DNA from: Pleurodeles waltl
Lineage: Eukaryota; Chordata; Amphibia; Caudata; Salamandridae
NCBI RefSeq assembly: GCF_031143425.1
Contig: NC_090451.1
Span: 668,727,628-668,791,627, forward strand
DNA: 64,000 nt
Direction of reading: 5' to 3'
Below, piece after piece: positions 41,959 to 53,559 of the stretch (its first letter is position 1; each line of letters starts with the position of its first letter). Under the pieces are notes generated by a model. It was not told the DNA's origin and did no database searches. It saw nothing but the letters and a program-made list of their open reading frames with translations. The translations under genes were made by a program, and so were the position numbers.

Positions 41959-43614
41959 CTCTCCATCATCAGAAGAAGTATGCCCGTCCTGCGGATGAGG
42001 CAGGGAACTCACTTGGGTGTGCTGAGGTTGTGGTGGTATTACCTGTGTCCCAGAAGGTTGTGGTTACTCTGATGCGGCAACAGATGATAAGTGTTCCCTG
42101 TAGTCTGCCAGCATAGCCTGAAGGTCTGCTACTAGCCCAAACGGTAGACCTATCAGTCCTGGTCAAGGTGGCTGGTCATTGTACTGTTGATCATAGTAGG
42201 AATCATCATCAGTGTATTCCTGAGATTGTATATTCAATTGTGAAGGGCTTCTGGCTATCCCATAAATGCCCTCTTCGTCGGATTCATCGTCAACCAGAAA
42301 GTGTGACGGTAGGAGGCGAGAAACCTTACTAGGTGAAGTGATGGAGGGTGTCAGATTCTGTTGTTTATGCCTCTTAAGTGGTGTCTGTGAGGCTGACTAA
42401 AACAGAGGCAATGATGTAGGTCTCTGCTTCTTTCCAGGTATGGTCCTATTCGTCGACGAGAGATGAATTGTCAACGATGGTGGTGGCGTCACCAGGATAA
42501 TCGTCGTCAGTGTCGTTGACGGGTGCACTGTCGATAGTAGAAACGCCCTTGTCGGGGCTGTTGTCGTCAATGAGTTGTCTGTGGACTGTAGCATGGTCGC
42601 TATAGAAACCATAGGACGAAGAGGCAACAACGATGTGACTACTATTGACGAGGATGCTGCAGAGGCAGCCATCGACATGGAAATTGTAACTACCGTTAGC
42701 GTTGTCGTAGCTGGTGACGTCATAGGCGGTCTGGTCGTCGATGGTGTGGACAATGTATTTTTTTTTAATCCGTGTTTTACCTGTGGTGGCAGTGTTGGGG
42801 GCTCAGACTGACACTGCTTCTGTGTTGCAGATACTGAAGATGTCTTAGATTTTGTATATTTTGTAGAATGCCTCTTGAGAGGGCTTTTAGATTGAGGAGC
42901 TCTCTGAAGCCTTTTTGACTGCTTTTTTAGGAGACCCATCCGCGTCGTCCTCCATATCTCGTTTGACAAGGGCTTTGGTGAGTGACCTAGAAGAGGCAGC
43001 ACTTTCATCCTCAGAAACCGGGTCAGCTCTTGTTTTCAACTTCTGTAGCCACAGAAGATGGCCCTCCTTATCTTTCAATGTTTTGGTAGAAAATGTACGA
43101 CATACCTTGCAGTCTCTAGTTTCTATGATTTCGATAGAGACAGTAGATGCAGTCATCATGAGGGTCATCAAGATGCAGCCTTTTTTCATACAGGTAGCAC
43201 ATGGTCTGAATAGCCCCTTTTTTGGTGTCTCTTACATCCTGATCAGTTTGAATCACCTGTTTGATTGAAGTTGTCGAGAGATCACCCAAAATCACCTCAA
43301 AAAAAATGTCTGTGAAAGAAAACTGAGCAGAGCTCAGTGGAGACTCCCATAGAACCACGTGCAGTGGAAAATTAGAGGGAAGGAAGCTCCTCAGAGGATG
43401 GTTCTAGAGGGTTCAGTGATCTGATTGGTGTATTCTGAAGTTTGTTCTTTTTGTCTAAAACGACTGTGATATGTTACTAATCTAAACAGTCTATACATAT
43501 AATGTATTACTATGTTAGAGAACTATATATTTTTTTTATAACACCTGGGACTCCCATCTCGACAACGGGGAAGGATTCAAGTGCATGAATCTATGAAAAT
43601 TCCAATACTGGAGT
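41959..43614 (-). mobile_element. DIRS-G: A-family fragment with Gag and ITR
   Basis: The right end carries the A-type ITR end (GGACTCCCATCTCGACAACG ... CCAATACTGGAGTAA). Gag is broken into pieces: the N-terminal module with DCKVCRTFSTKTLKDKEG (43.05-43.19 kb; compare A's CKICRTFSSKTLKDREG), a Thr/Ser-rich tract encoded by GTCGAC/GTTGAC-like units (42.4-42.8 kb), and an acidic tract with SPSKVSRLLPSHFL near 42.3 kb. RT and recombinase are absent. It abuts fragment H directly. Confidence 0.8.
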
Positions 43615-44513
43615 AAGTATGCTCTTGCAAGAAGAAAGGTATTGGAAATGTTAGTGTTGTTGACGACGCCATGGACGCAAGTAGCAACTGCTGTGGTTGT
43701 CTATTAATTATAAGTGTCGTCAATGTAATTCTTGTTGGCGGGTTGCTGACAACTGTACTTTTGTCAACTGTGACAATGGTGTGGTTGTCGGCATAGCCTT
43801 CATCAACAATGAAATTATCGTTGATGGGATCAATGCTGACATGGAGGGTCATTGTTGATGATGTTGCTCTCAATGGTGAGGTGATTGTTGATGAGAGTTG
43901 TAAAGCAGTCTTAGGCTGCTTTGTCAACGGTTCTGACAAACACCGGAGGATGAGCTCCAGCTTTTTGGAGTACTAGGGTCAGATCTAGCCACTTGTGAGG
44001 TGATTTCTTTCTTTTATGAGCTGTCCTTGACAGAACCATGAGGAGTTTTTTATAGGAACCTTTCTGTCTTCCTCTGATGCTGAGGGTAGATGCAATACAG
44101 ACAGTCCTTCTGGGAATCATCCATATGAAGCTTTTACTTTCCACATCTCTTGCAGGGTCAGAAGAGTCCTTTCTCAGCACTCTCAGACATGGCTCAAGAA
44201 GCAGAGTAGATTTGGAAGGCTGGTTTTCAAGAAAACTGAGCGCAGCTCAGGAGACTCCTTTCACACGACCTTTGTGGAAAATGAGGGCTCCTGCCTCTCT
44301 TGGGAGTATTCTATAGGGTGCTATCACCTGATTGGCTAGAGTTTGTTTCTTTAGTTTTTTTTTTAAAGGACAAAGGTATGCTATTTAAGTGATTGTTCTT
44401 TGCCATTATGGCCCATGATCATGACATAGTGCTTTATTATGGTACAGTGGGACTCTCTGATGATAGGGAAAGATTCAAGCATGTGAATAAATGAAAGATC
44501 CAATACTGGAGAA
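43615..44513 (-). mobile_element. DIRS-H: A-family fragment with Gag N-terminus and ITR end
   Basis: The ITR end GATTCAAGCATGTGAATAAA...CCAATACTGGAG stops at 44513. The Gag remnant (43911-44180) has an acidic/basic tract ending KKSPHKWLDLTLVLQK, followed by DNA rich in GTTGATGATG repeats (43650-43900), the decayed form of the GTCGAC-rich Gag tract. The fragment is interrupted at its left by G, whose ITR end lies at 43614. Confidence 0.7.
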
Positions 44514-45479
44514 TTTTGCAAATTCTTTACAGATAAACATTAGCTTCAGTTGAAAGGGGAGTGAAGCACTAAGTTACAAATGATTGTTTCACTCATTTTT
44601 AAAAGCACTTAAGCAAACCTTAATTCTTATTGACCTCCTGGCTTCATCCTTCTCCACTTCTGGAACACTCATTCCTAGTTTTCCTGGTTGTAATCCACAG
44701 AACACTCAGATAATTCTGTTGACATTTCCCTCAAAAGATTTAAAACATGAATATAAACTAAACTATCAATTCTACAGAAAACTGAAGCGCAAATGTTAAT
44801 TATTAAATTATTAAATTGTAGTTGTAGAGACGACTATAATTTAACAATGTTAATTTGAGCACTGAAAATGCATTAAACTGTTCACACATCTTTTCAATGA
44901 AGGTAAAAAATTAAAAAGACTGACGGGTTGTACCTTCATCGAAGTAAAAAAGTTTCATGGTCAAACAGACATTATTGGGCAAGGGACCAAGGTTCTGCAT
45001 AAGAATATAGAGTTTGCGGATAAGAAGGATACTCAATTTTTTCAGGTCAGTACATGTCACGCTGGTGTCTCGCTTGTTATTACTACAAAAAAAAAAAAAA
45101 TCTGAATAAAAAATTATTTTAAAGTTCTGTCAATTATTTCTTATTTTATAAACATTTTGTTGCTATTTATTTATTCTATTTCGCCTTTACAAACTAACGT
45201 CAATATAAGCATTAAGTTACGTTCTTACCTCAATTTGGCAGTGTGTGAATATGTACGGGCTACTGGCCAATAACAACAGAATAAATTACTAATTTGTAAA
45301 ATCAGTACCCAATCAGGATATCCCCTTTAGAGATACAGATTTGGAAACTTTGCTGTTGCCAAACTGGATCATATATCAAAAAAAGATTTAAACATAGATT
45401 TTGCAGGCTGATGGCTAAACAGCTAAGCGTTGCTGGGCCACAATATTTTGATGAAAAACATTTCAAAACTGAGGAAAAT
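44514..45479. other. No recognisable gene
   Basis: AT-rich non-coding DNA with a poly(A) run (45086-45099). No protein similarity or repeat termini are visible. Confidence 0.4.
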
Positions 45480-47020
45480 ACAGGCAAGAGAGAATAGTAG
45501 GGATTGAAACACTGTAAAATCGTGCACTGTCACTTTAAGGAGCCAATAGCTTCCATATCCCCAGCAGGGCTTCTACTGGAAGTAACCAAAGACATTCAGT
45601 TATTATGACAATGACCAAGCACTCATATCCTGTAGCCACACAAGGTCAAGGGTCTTGGGAAGTGGAGCATCACGCATTACTTCACTGGTGATTCTTATGA
45701 TGCATGGAAGTATCTTTGTTAATGGCATAAGGGATTAGAATAGCAGGCAAGTCCTTTTTTACTTTCTCCTCATGTATAGAAGAAAGAATACTAGAATGGC
45801 AATTAGCAGAAAGAAAAGTTAACTGAAAAAGTTCCATGGAGTAGCTTGACCAACAGTGGTGTATGTATGCTCTAGGACAAAGATTTCAAAGAGCCTGCAT
45901 TTCAAATGTCTACTATAGGAAGATTTCTCAAACAAGGTGCAGTAGCTATTTTTCCTGGTGTAAAGTGCAATTTGGGTTACCTGGTAAAGGTTTATTTGCT
46001 TACTGAGTCCTTAGCATAATTCATTAAATCATACAACTAGACTAGGACTATTTTATTATGACTAACCTTGTGCAAATGGGGCCACAGCTGGCAAAGAGCT
46101 GCTAGAATTCTTAGCAGATTTTGTTTTGTCCAGTTAAAATCTGACCCATCTCCTGACATTTAATGAACTCTCTATGTTAGGGTTACCAAAAAAGACCAAT
46201 AGAGAAATTGGCTGGTTGATATGAGAGTTTCACGCTTTTGTTAAATAAAAGGGATACATTCTCCTAACCACTCCGTGATAATGGGAAACTTGATTAGGTT
46301 CTGAAGCAAAGAGCACCTGAATCTTGCTCACACTTTTAGCTGATGTGAAAGCCATCAATAAAGATACCTTACAAGAAAAGTGCTGAAACAAGGCCTTATG
46401 CCTCTGGTCAGAGGGAGTAGCCATTCCCTTAGAAGGAACCAAATATAGCTCACAAGGAGGAGAAGGCTTCCAAAGGGGAAGGAAAATTTACTTTAAATCT
46501 CACCACAAGTCTTTGACCACAGGAATTGTAAATAATGAACTCTGGCCTGGCTTCTTTTGGCTAGTCATTAGCGTTGCCAGATGAACTGTCGTTAAGGTAC
46601 CCTGTCATTTTGACTTGGCTAGGTGAAGAAAATATTGCAGGATAACTTCTTCACAGCAGATTACATTTAAGCCATGACAAGGGCACAACAGGTAGAATCT
46701 TTCCATTTGAAAGCCTAGAATGTTCTTCCAATGGTGTTTTAGCTACATTTGAGATGTCAGAACTGCACTCAGCCTAATTTAAGAGACTAATTTGGATGAG
46801 CGAGGAGCCATGCTGTCAAACTGAAGAATGTCACATTGGGTTGGAATACCCCTCCACCCCAGAAATGTGGACTTAAGATTCAGTTTGTACAGAAGTCCCC
46901 TGTGTGGTTTCACTGTGGAGAGGTTCTGTAAACCACCACTATCTTAGCCATTTTGGTCACCGTGGGCATATGATTGAGCCACAAATGGTCTCTACATAAA
47001 TCCTCTGCAGCTCCTTGCTT
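45480..47020 (-). pseudogene. DIRS-I: strongly decayed recombinase-side fragment
   Basis: Nucleotide landmarks follow element B on the minus strand: CACTTTAAGGAGCC (ITR region, 45530), the recombinase C-terminus (45850-45990), the catalytic region TSAKSVSKIQVL (46280-46350; the second Arg is replaced), and the start of the methyltransferase-like end near 46980. The only uninterrupted pieces are short. It is older and more diverged than elements A-D. Confidence 0.65.
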
Positions 47021-48764
47021 TTACCTTCGCCATAGTACGCCTTACCAAAAACATGTCCCACTGTTTCATTCTGCTCGACAACCTATCCAGGACAAGATAT
47101 GCAAAACCAGAGGCCAAGATTCAAGTCTCTAGCAGGTCTTTCACAAGGTCTCTGGGAACACTGCCAGGTCTCTCCAAGGACCTTCCAGGTCTCTCCAAGT
47201 ATTCTACAGATTGTTTCTCCAGACACCTCATGGACAGCACCAACTCGAGACTAGATCTGGTCATTTTCCTTTCTCTGAGTCTCCTTTGGGGTCTCTTGGA
47301 CATAGTTTCCCTCAATTTCCACTTTTAATTTCTAGCTTCTCAGGTTCTTGAGTTGGTGTCCCAACTGGGACGCTAGGGCAACAAATACTTTTCCTCAGGA
47401 CTGGTCACAGTTTTGCCCCTATGTTTTTGCATATTTTGCTCTTCTCTCCATGGTTCTTTTGTTTGCTAAACACTTCCTATGCAAGATGGTCATGCCCATC
47501 CCCCATTGATCTGCTCAGGCCTTGTTTCCTCACCTTTTAAATCTAGCTACAGACATACAGCAACTTTTCGAACTGAACTCTCTCCTTCTGGAAGAAGAAA
47601 AAGGCTATCCTCACAACCAAAGTTTTACAGTGACACCTTCACATTTTGGTGAGAAAAAATATCTGAGGAACTTCACAATGGCATAACCTTTCACATATCG
47701 ATGTGCATCTGCCAGACAAATTCTGGGTTCCAGGGACTCGCCAAGTCTTTAAACCTTTGTTGAAAACCTTGCTTTGTTGGTACCATGAACAACTCCTGGA
47801 TCTCCTTTCTTCTGCTTTGCTTACCTTGTTCAACTTTCCCTTAACATACTTTTCCAAAGGTATCTTTTTCATACAGGACAATTGTCATCCATTATTGCAG
47901 CTCAACTTCCTCTACTTAATTCTATCTTCTTTGGAAAGCACCCCTTTAACTGCACCCATACAAAGGGCATTCGGCCTGGAATATCTCAGCCATTCTTTCC
48001 TTCCCTTTGTCCAAGTTTTCAACTTCCTCTCTCTACATCCATCTTTGAAGGAACTATCTTGAAACTTATGATCACTACTTTGTCTCATTTCTTTCAAATG
48101 GGTCTCCGATCACAGATCCCTTTTCCTGTCAGGCCTCCATTGCTCTCTGGACTGGGGCATTTAGGTACGAACTAAGATTGCCTCTCAGTTAGTCCTTGCT
48201 TTAAACTTTCCATGCTCTTTGTGTAGTCTGCTGCCTTCAGGAGTATGTCTTCTGCAACTCTCATCTCCAGTCCTCAGACCAGCTTCTTCTCTCTTTCAAG
48301 AGTCATCCAATCTGGTTTATGCTCCATCTTCAACTCTTGGGTCAGTTTGAAAATCCCAACTGTGGGTACTGGTACCTCCTCCTTTGGAGAGCAAGCCACT
48401 TGTAGGGCTTTGACTTCTAAGGTTTTTCTCTAGAATCAAGGGCATCCTTAGCTCTACAAACTGGACTTGTGCAGTAATCTTTAGAAACCTTTCCTTTAAT
48501 CCAGCTGAACACATTGCATGCCAAAGCTACAAAGTTTACTCCTTTTGTGTGATAAAATAAGGCTTTCCTTAGATATAGTGATGAGGATATCTAAGACTTT
48601 ATTAGATCAATGAAGCATGATCAATATATTTCCCTCCCTCACAAGGATAAGTCATCATCATCAAAATATTTTATTTCAGGTTTCAATGAACCTATAAAAC
48701 AGCAAGCCATAAATAGTAAATACCATAAAACATCCTATCTAGCATAATGCACTGGGTAGCTGGT
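47021..48764. other. Unassigned DNA, no gene recognised
   Basis: Pyrimidine-rich on the plus strand, with short irregular repeats of AGGTCTCTCCAAG (47125-47205). The short open frames on both strands show no family motif. It may be a decayed continuation of fragment I or another old repeat. Confidence 0.3.
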
Positions 48765-50549
48765 GGAGAATTTGTTAAGGTGGGGGAGTAACGTCCGACA
48801 GATGAACCTGACGACGACCAAGAGGGCGATCTTCTGTGTCGTGATCTTGACCTAGATCGTCGTTGGGAACGTGACCTGCTGCGAGACGCTGTAACAGAGC
48901 GCCCAGGCCTCGTGGTCGGTTGGCGCGGAGCAGAACTAGCCCGTCCTGCCTGCGCTGTTGGTGATGGTGTTCTGGGAAGAGAGGCAGTAGGAGAGTACAT
49001 TCGCAAATACTGCGAATCCGGGGAGGCCGCTGGTCTATTAAGGCTCTCCAACCATCTTGGTGATAAGTTGATGGGTGAAACGTGCCCCGATGATGCCGCT
49101 CTCGAGCGCGATAAATCGCTCCGTATGGAGACCACTGGCGATGGAGCGGCCTTGTCTGCTGGAGGGAGGCGATGTTCTACTCCCTGCGAGACAGGTAAAA
49201 CCTGTGTCGACGCCGACGGCTGTGCCGACGTCGAAGGGCGCGCCGCCGGTTGTTCTTGCCTCGACGTAGAGTGTCTTGACGTTGAACTTCGATCTATGGA
49301 CCTCGACCTACTCGCAGTCGTGTGCCTCGACGTAGAGCGATGGGAGGCCGACGGCAGATGCCGCTCTTGCCGTCGTGGCGATTTCGACGCCGTGTCTCTT
49401 GACGTCGGGGGCGTGAAGTCTTCGGCGGCGAACGGGCACGCCGGTGATGGCTCGACGTCGATCGGCGGGCTGCCGTCGACGGAGATATGCCCCTCCGATG
49501 GCCATGTTCCCTCGATGCCGTATCCTTCGACGTCGTGCGGGTCGACGGCGATCTATGGCGGTGGGATGGTGGCAGCGACGACGTCGACGGAGAACAAACA
49601 GGTACTTTCCTACCTGCTGACGTCGACCTAGCCATTCTGTCCTGGGAGTGGCCTGTTGGCTGCCTGGGAAGCGAAGAGGATGATGTTTTCTGCCTTTTGT
49701 GAAGCCCATGAAGCCTGATCTTTTCTCTGTCCTTCAGAGTCCTCTTTGACATATTCTTGCAGTGTTTGCAAGTGTCAGGGCAGTGACTCTGAGGCAGGCA
49801 CACAATACAAAGAGTGTGTGGATCTGACTGGGCCTTCTTCTTCCCACAAGAAGGGCATTTGACAAAAAGGGAAGGCATTTTTCTGTCAGGAAAAAACTGC
49901 CAAACTCAGACAATGATGTTAGATGTCGAGTGAAACAGGAAAAAACGCAGTTTTAAAGTATTTTTCTGAGAAAAACTGAGAGCTCAATGCTCCAGGATCC
50001 TCTCAGAAGAAGCCGGAAAAAAGAACTGACCTAACCGTGAACCAACTGTCACCTCTCCTTCACCCCTGAGGCATGGTGGGATACTGGAGGTGCTCAGGAT
50101 CTTAAAGGCACGGTGCCCAAGTTTTTATGGTTCTCCTGTGTTAACCTGCATGCAGCCTATTGGCTAAGAATGCTCCATTGTTTTTCAATGTAGTTTTTTC
50201 TCTTTTTTCTCTAGGAATTACTACTGCTTATTCCCCTAAGCCCAGTTTTGGGGGCTTGGGTAGATATTAATTCTCTATTGTAATTTTTATTATGATAAAA
50301 AAAAAAAAAACTTCATAGAAATAAAGCATTTTAGCCTGTTTATGATTCTAGCCTGCATTGCCGTTTTACACATGTACTGTATATATGAGTTTAGTATGAA
50401 AGATATGTCTACTAAAAATGCTATATATATTTTTTTCGTGCATATTTCATACTTTGTATGTGTGTATTTGATGTATGCTCCGGGGTCCCCGCACAAGGGC
50501 GGGAATATTCAATGTTTATGACACTTGATGAGGATCCCCTGGAAGAGAA
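48765..50549 (-). mobile_element. DIRS-D: B-family 5' fragment with Gag and ITR
   Basis: The sense-5' ITR (50029-50549) matches element B's ITR through GGGTCCCCGCACAAGGGCGG and ends CCCCTGGAAGAGAA. Gag starts at 49878 with MPSLFVKCPSCGKKKAQSD and the three CxxC pairs, followed by an SR-rich tract encoded by GTCGAC-dense DNA; a frameshift near 49290 moves the rest into another frame (48740-49135). The match to element B stops near 48765 within Gag, so RT and recombinase are missing. Its intact right end abuts C2 with no target duplication. Confidence 0.85.
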
Positions 50550-53165
50550 CTGTATGTTCTGGGGACAATTTGTGATATTGTGGTGGGATGTTTGCAGGGG
50601 TGGAGATTAATTCTAGGCAATAGCCATTGCAGATAATTGATAATACCCAATTGTCTGTGGTGATATTTTGCCAATGAGAGTGGAATTGCTGTAGTCCCCC
50701 CCCCGCACCCCTCCTGCACCCCCCATGAGATGTGTGGAGAGGAAGGGAGGGAAGGAAGTCACTGTTTAGGTTGTGTTGTTGTCTGTATAGAGGTTTGGAA
50801 TTTACCTCTATTTCTGAAGTACTGACCTCAAGAGGATCCTCTAAACACACCTCGTTGATACTGGGTTTGTTGTCCTTGCTTTGTTTGGGAGGTGGAAGCC
50901 TCTGAGGATTGTGGCTTAAAACCTCCTCTAAACTGCGTTTTGTGAAAGGAGCCTCTATATGTGGTGGTGTATAAAGGGCCCATTGCTTTTGCAGTATCTG
51001 AGTCCTTCCTCAGTTTCTCAATAGTACTGTCTACTTCTGGGCCAAAAAGGTGCTTTTTGTCAAAAAGCAAATCAAGTACTGCCTGTTCAATTTCTGGTTT
51101 AAAACCAGAGGAGCCCAGCCATGCATGTCTTCTAATTGTGATGGCAGTGTTTCCACTCCTTGCAGCTGTATCAGCAGCATAGAGGGCAGATCTTATCTGA
51201 TTATTGCTGATCGCTTGACCCTCTTCCACCACTTGATGTGCTCTTTTTTTGGTGCTCCTTTGGGAGATGCTGTATAGTATCTTGCCTTTTGTCCCAATGG
51301 GCCCTATCATACCTGTCTAGAAGCACCTGAGAATTTGCAATTCTCCACTGATTTGCTGCTTGTGTAGCAACTCTTTTCCCTGCTGTGTCAGATTTTCTAC
51401 TTTCCTTATCAGGAGGTGTGCTTCTCCTGAAGACTGGCAGTTTGCACTCTTTCTTGCTGCACTGACTACTACTGAATCTGGGGGTACCTGGTGAGTGATG
51501 TAATCTAGTTCAGTAGGTGCCGGCTAATACTTTTTATCAATTCTAGGGGTGATAATCCTAGCTTTTACAGGTTCGTTAAAAATATGGTCTGCATGTTTAA
51601 TCATTCCTGGTAACATTGGGAGACACTGGTGCTTGGAATGTGTAGAAGACAGTGTATTAAATAAAAAATCTTCTAGTGGCTCAGAATGCATGGTTACTCC
51701 CTAGATATTACTTGGGTGTACGCAGTGGTGTCTTCTGGAGGAGAAGGTTTTGATGGGTAAATGTCTGGGTCATTGTCCGGAATGGGATCAGGGTCACAGT
51801 GATCCCATGGGTCTGCCGTACCTCCCTGTGAATATAAAGAATGTGTTGGAGAAGGCAGTGGTGGTGGGCTATTTTGAGGTGAGAGAGAGCTGTGGAGATT
51901 GAAGAGAAATGTGGAGAGGTAGTGGCTTCTCCTTTTGTTTTTGCACCTTCGCTGGTAGTTGCACAGGGTCTTGTTCCTTTGGAAAGCCAGCTTTCTTTTG
52001 GTTTTTAAAGAGGGTGCAGTGGTGATTCTTCCCTTCTCCTTATGAATATGGATTCTGGACTGTCTCTCATCCATAACCTGTAATATTGGTTCAATCTCCG
52101 GTTCTTCCTCAGAAGTCTTATGACATTCTATGATTGGTCTTGTAATCTGTCTTAATTTTTTGCAAAGTCCTTGTTGCTCCGTGTATGAGGTTTTTATCGC
52201 CTCCCGATTGTATAGTTTTTTTTGGTCCCGAAATAGTAGTAGTAGGTCTCAGCTCCGAAGCCGATTGCTCAATTTTCGACTCCGAGGAATGGGGACTTTT
52301 ACTGGAGTCCGAAACTGTGTTTTTTTACAGATTTGCTTGACTCCGAAGTGGACTGAGGAGTGGCCTTTTTCGGCGCCGACCCCGAAGGACGGTCACCAAC
52401 AGTCTTTATTTTCGGGCTGAACCATGGCCTTCCGGCAGTGGTGTACCCAAGGCCTGTAAATGTTTTTTGTGGATGGGTGTCGGTGCAGACGTACTCACAT
52501 GCTGGCCAGCTGTGATGGGTCTGTCGTCTTCTGATTCCTGTTCGGAGTTTGTGTCTTGGATGGAGACTGCTGTCTACGCCTGCTCTTCCTCCATGACGTT
52601 GAGATGTTGGCTGCTTTTCGACGCCATTTCGAGTCTTCGGGCTCTGCGATCTCGGAGGGTCTTCTTTGATCAAAAAGATCAACAGGCCTCACAATCTTCC
52701 TCTTGATGGTCTGGAGAAAGGCAAAAATTACAAACCAAGTGTTGGTCTATATAGGGGTACTTCGTGTGGCACAGAGGGCACAATCGGAATGGAATCCGAT
52801 CCATCAGGCTTCCCACACAGTAGGCCCAGCCAGGCCCGAGTTGGGCACACGTGCACCGAAGGGTGAAAAATGAAGGTTCCGACAGTAGTACCGGTTTGAT
52901 GCTAGATGGAAAACGCAATTGAAACAATACCGACGAATAAGAAGGTTTTCTGAGTTTTTCCAAATCGAAATCTCAGAGCGAGAGGAAACACGTCCGAACA
53001 CAACCACGGAAAGAAAACAATCTAACAATGGAGTTGATGACCATGCGCAATGGATCCGAGAGGAATAGTCACTCGATCCCGCAACTTGTAACACTCCGAG
53101 TCCAACACTAGATGTCAGAAGAGCTATGCATAGCATGTGAATATGCAGCTACATATCCCATCGGG
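50550..53165 (-). mobile_element. DIRS-C2: C-family 5' half with Gag and ITR
   Basis: From CTGTATGTTCTGGGG onward it is nearly identical to 33302-35358 of C1, covering the RT N-terminus and Gag. Beyond that point it carries what C1 lacks: the Gag N-terminus with LCPLCHTKY, CNFCLSPDH and CEAC (52679-52780), showing CxxC pairs like those of families A and B, and the right ITR ending near 53160 (CATAGCATGTGAATATGCAG). Gag is frameshifted. The 3' half is absent because B-family element D takes its place at 50549. Confidence 0.85.
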
Positions 53166-53199
53166 GGGGGAATATATATATATATATATATATATAGTG
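53166..53199. repeat. G-run and AT microsatellite
   Basis: GGGGGGGG followed by about 13 AT units separates C2 from the Gmr1 5' LTR remnant; a G-run of 12 bases follows at 53215. Confidence 0.85.
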
Positions 53200-53493
53200 T
53201 ACTTAGCTAAGGTTGGGGGGGGGGGGACTGCCAATAAGTAATCAACTTAAGTGTTACTATATTAAAATACCTTTATTGTTGCACCACTGTGTGGTGCCTT
53301 TCAGGTGTGATGAGTTGCTGTGTGCTGTAAGTGCCTTACACTCCTACTAGATAAGTCTTGGCTGCTCATCCCCAGCTACCTCGAGAGCCCTGGCTTCCTA
53401 GACACTGCCTTTATACACCAATAGTGGTTGCCTGGACTGGTATAAGGTGTAAACACCATAGGTGTCCACCACACACCAGGCCAGCTTCCTACA
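53200..53493 (+). mobile_element. Gmr1-like element: 5' LTR remnant
   Basis: Only the last 290 bases of the LTR remain. They align with 8880-9174, including the ACCTTTATT region, GAGAGCCCTGGCTTC, CTGGTATAA.GTGTAA and the end CCAGGCCAGCTTCCTACA. The following CTGGTGGTGCAGCAGTGGG is in the position of a primer-binding site. Confidence 0.78.
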
Positions 53494-53559
53494 CTGGTGG
53501 TGCAGCAGTGGGATAAGACACTTGCAATTGCCTTACCACTCTGTCACTGGTAACATTTA

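Noticed and set aside
47121..47315. Short repeats of AGGTCTCTCCAAG as a possible minisatellite
   Set aside because: Too few and too irregular to call an array.
48912..49631. 239-codon plus-strand open frame
   Set aside because: Antisense shadow of the DIRS-D Gag tract, caused by the same low-stop repeat composition.
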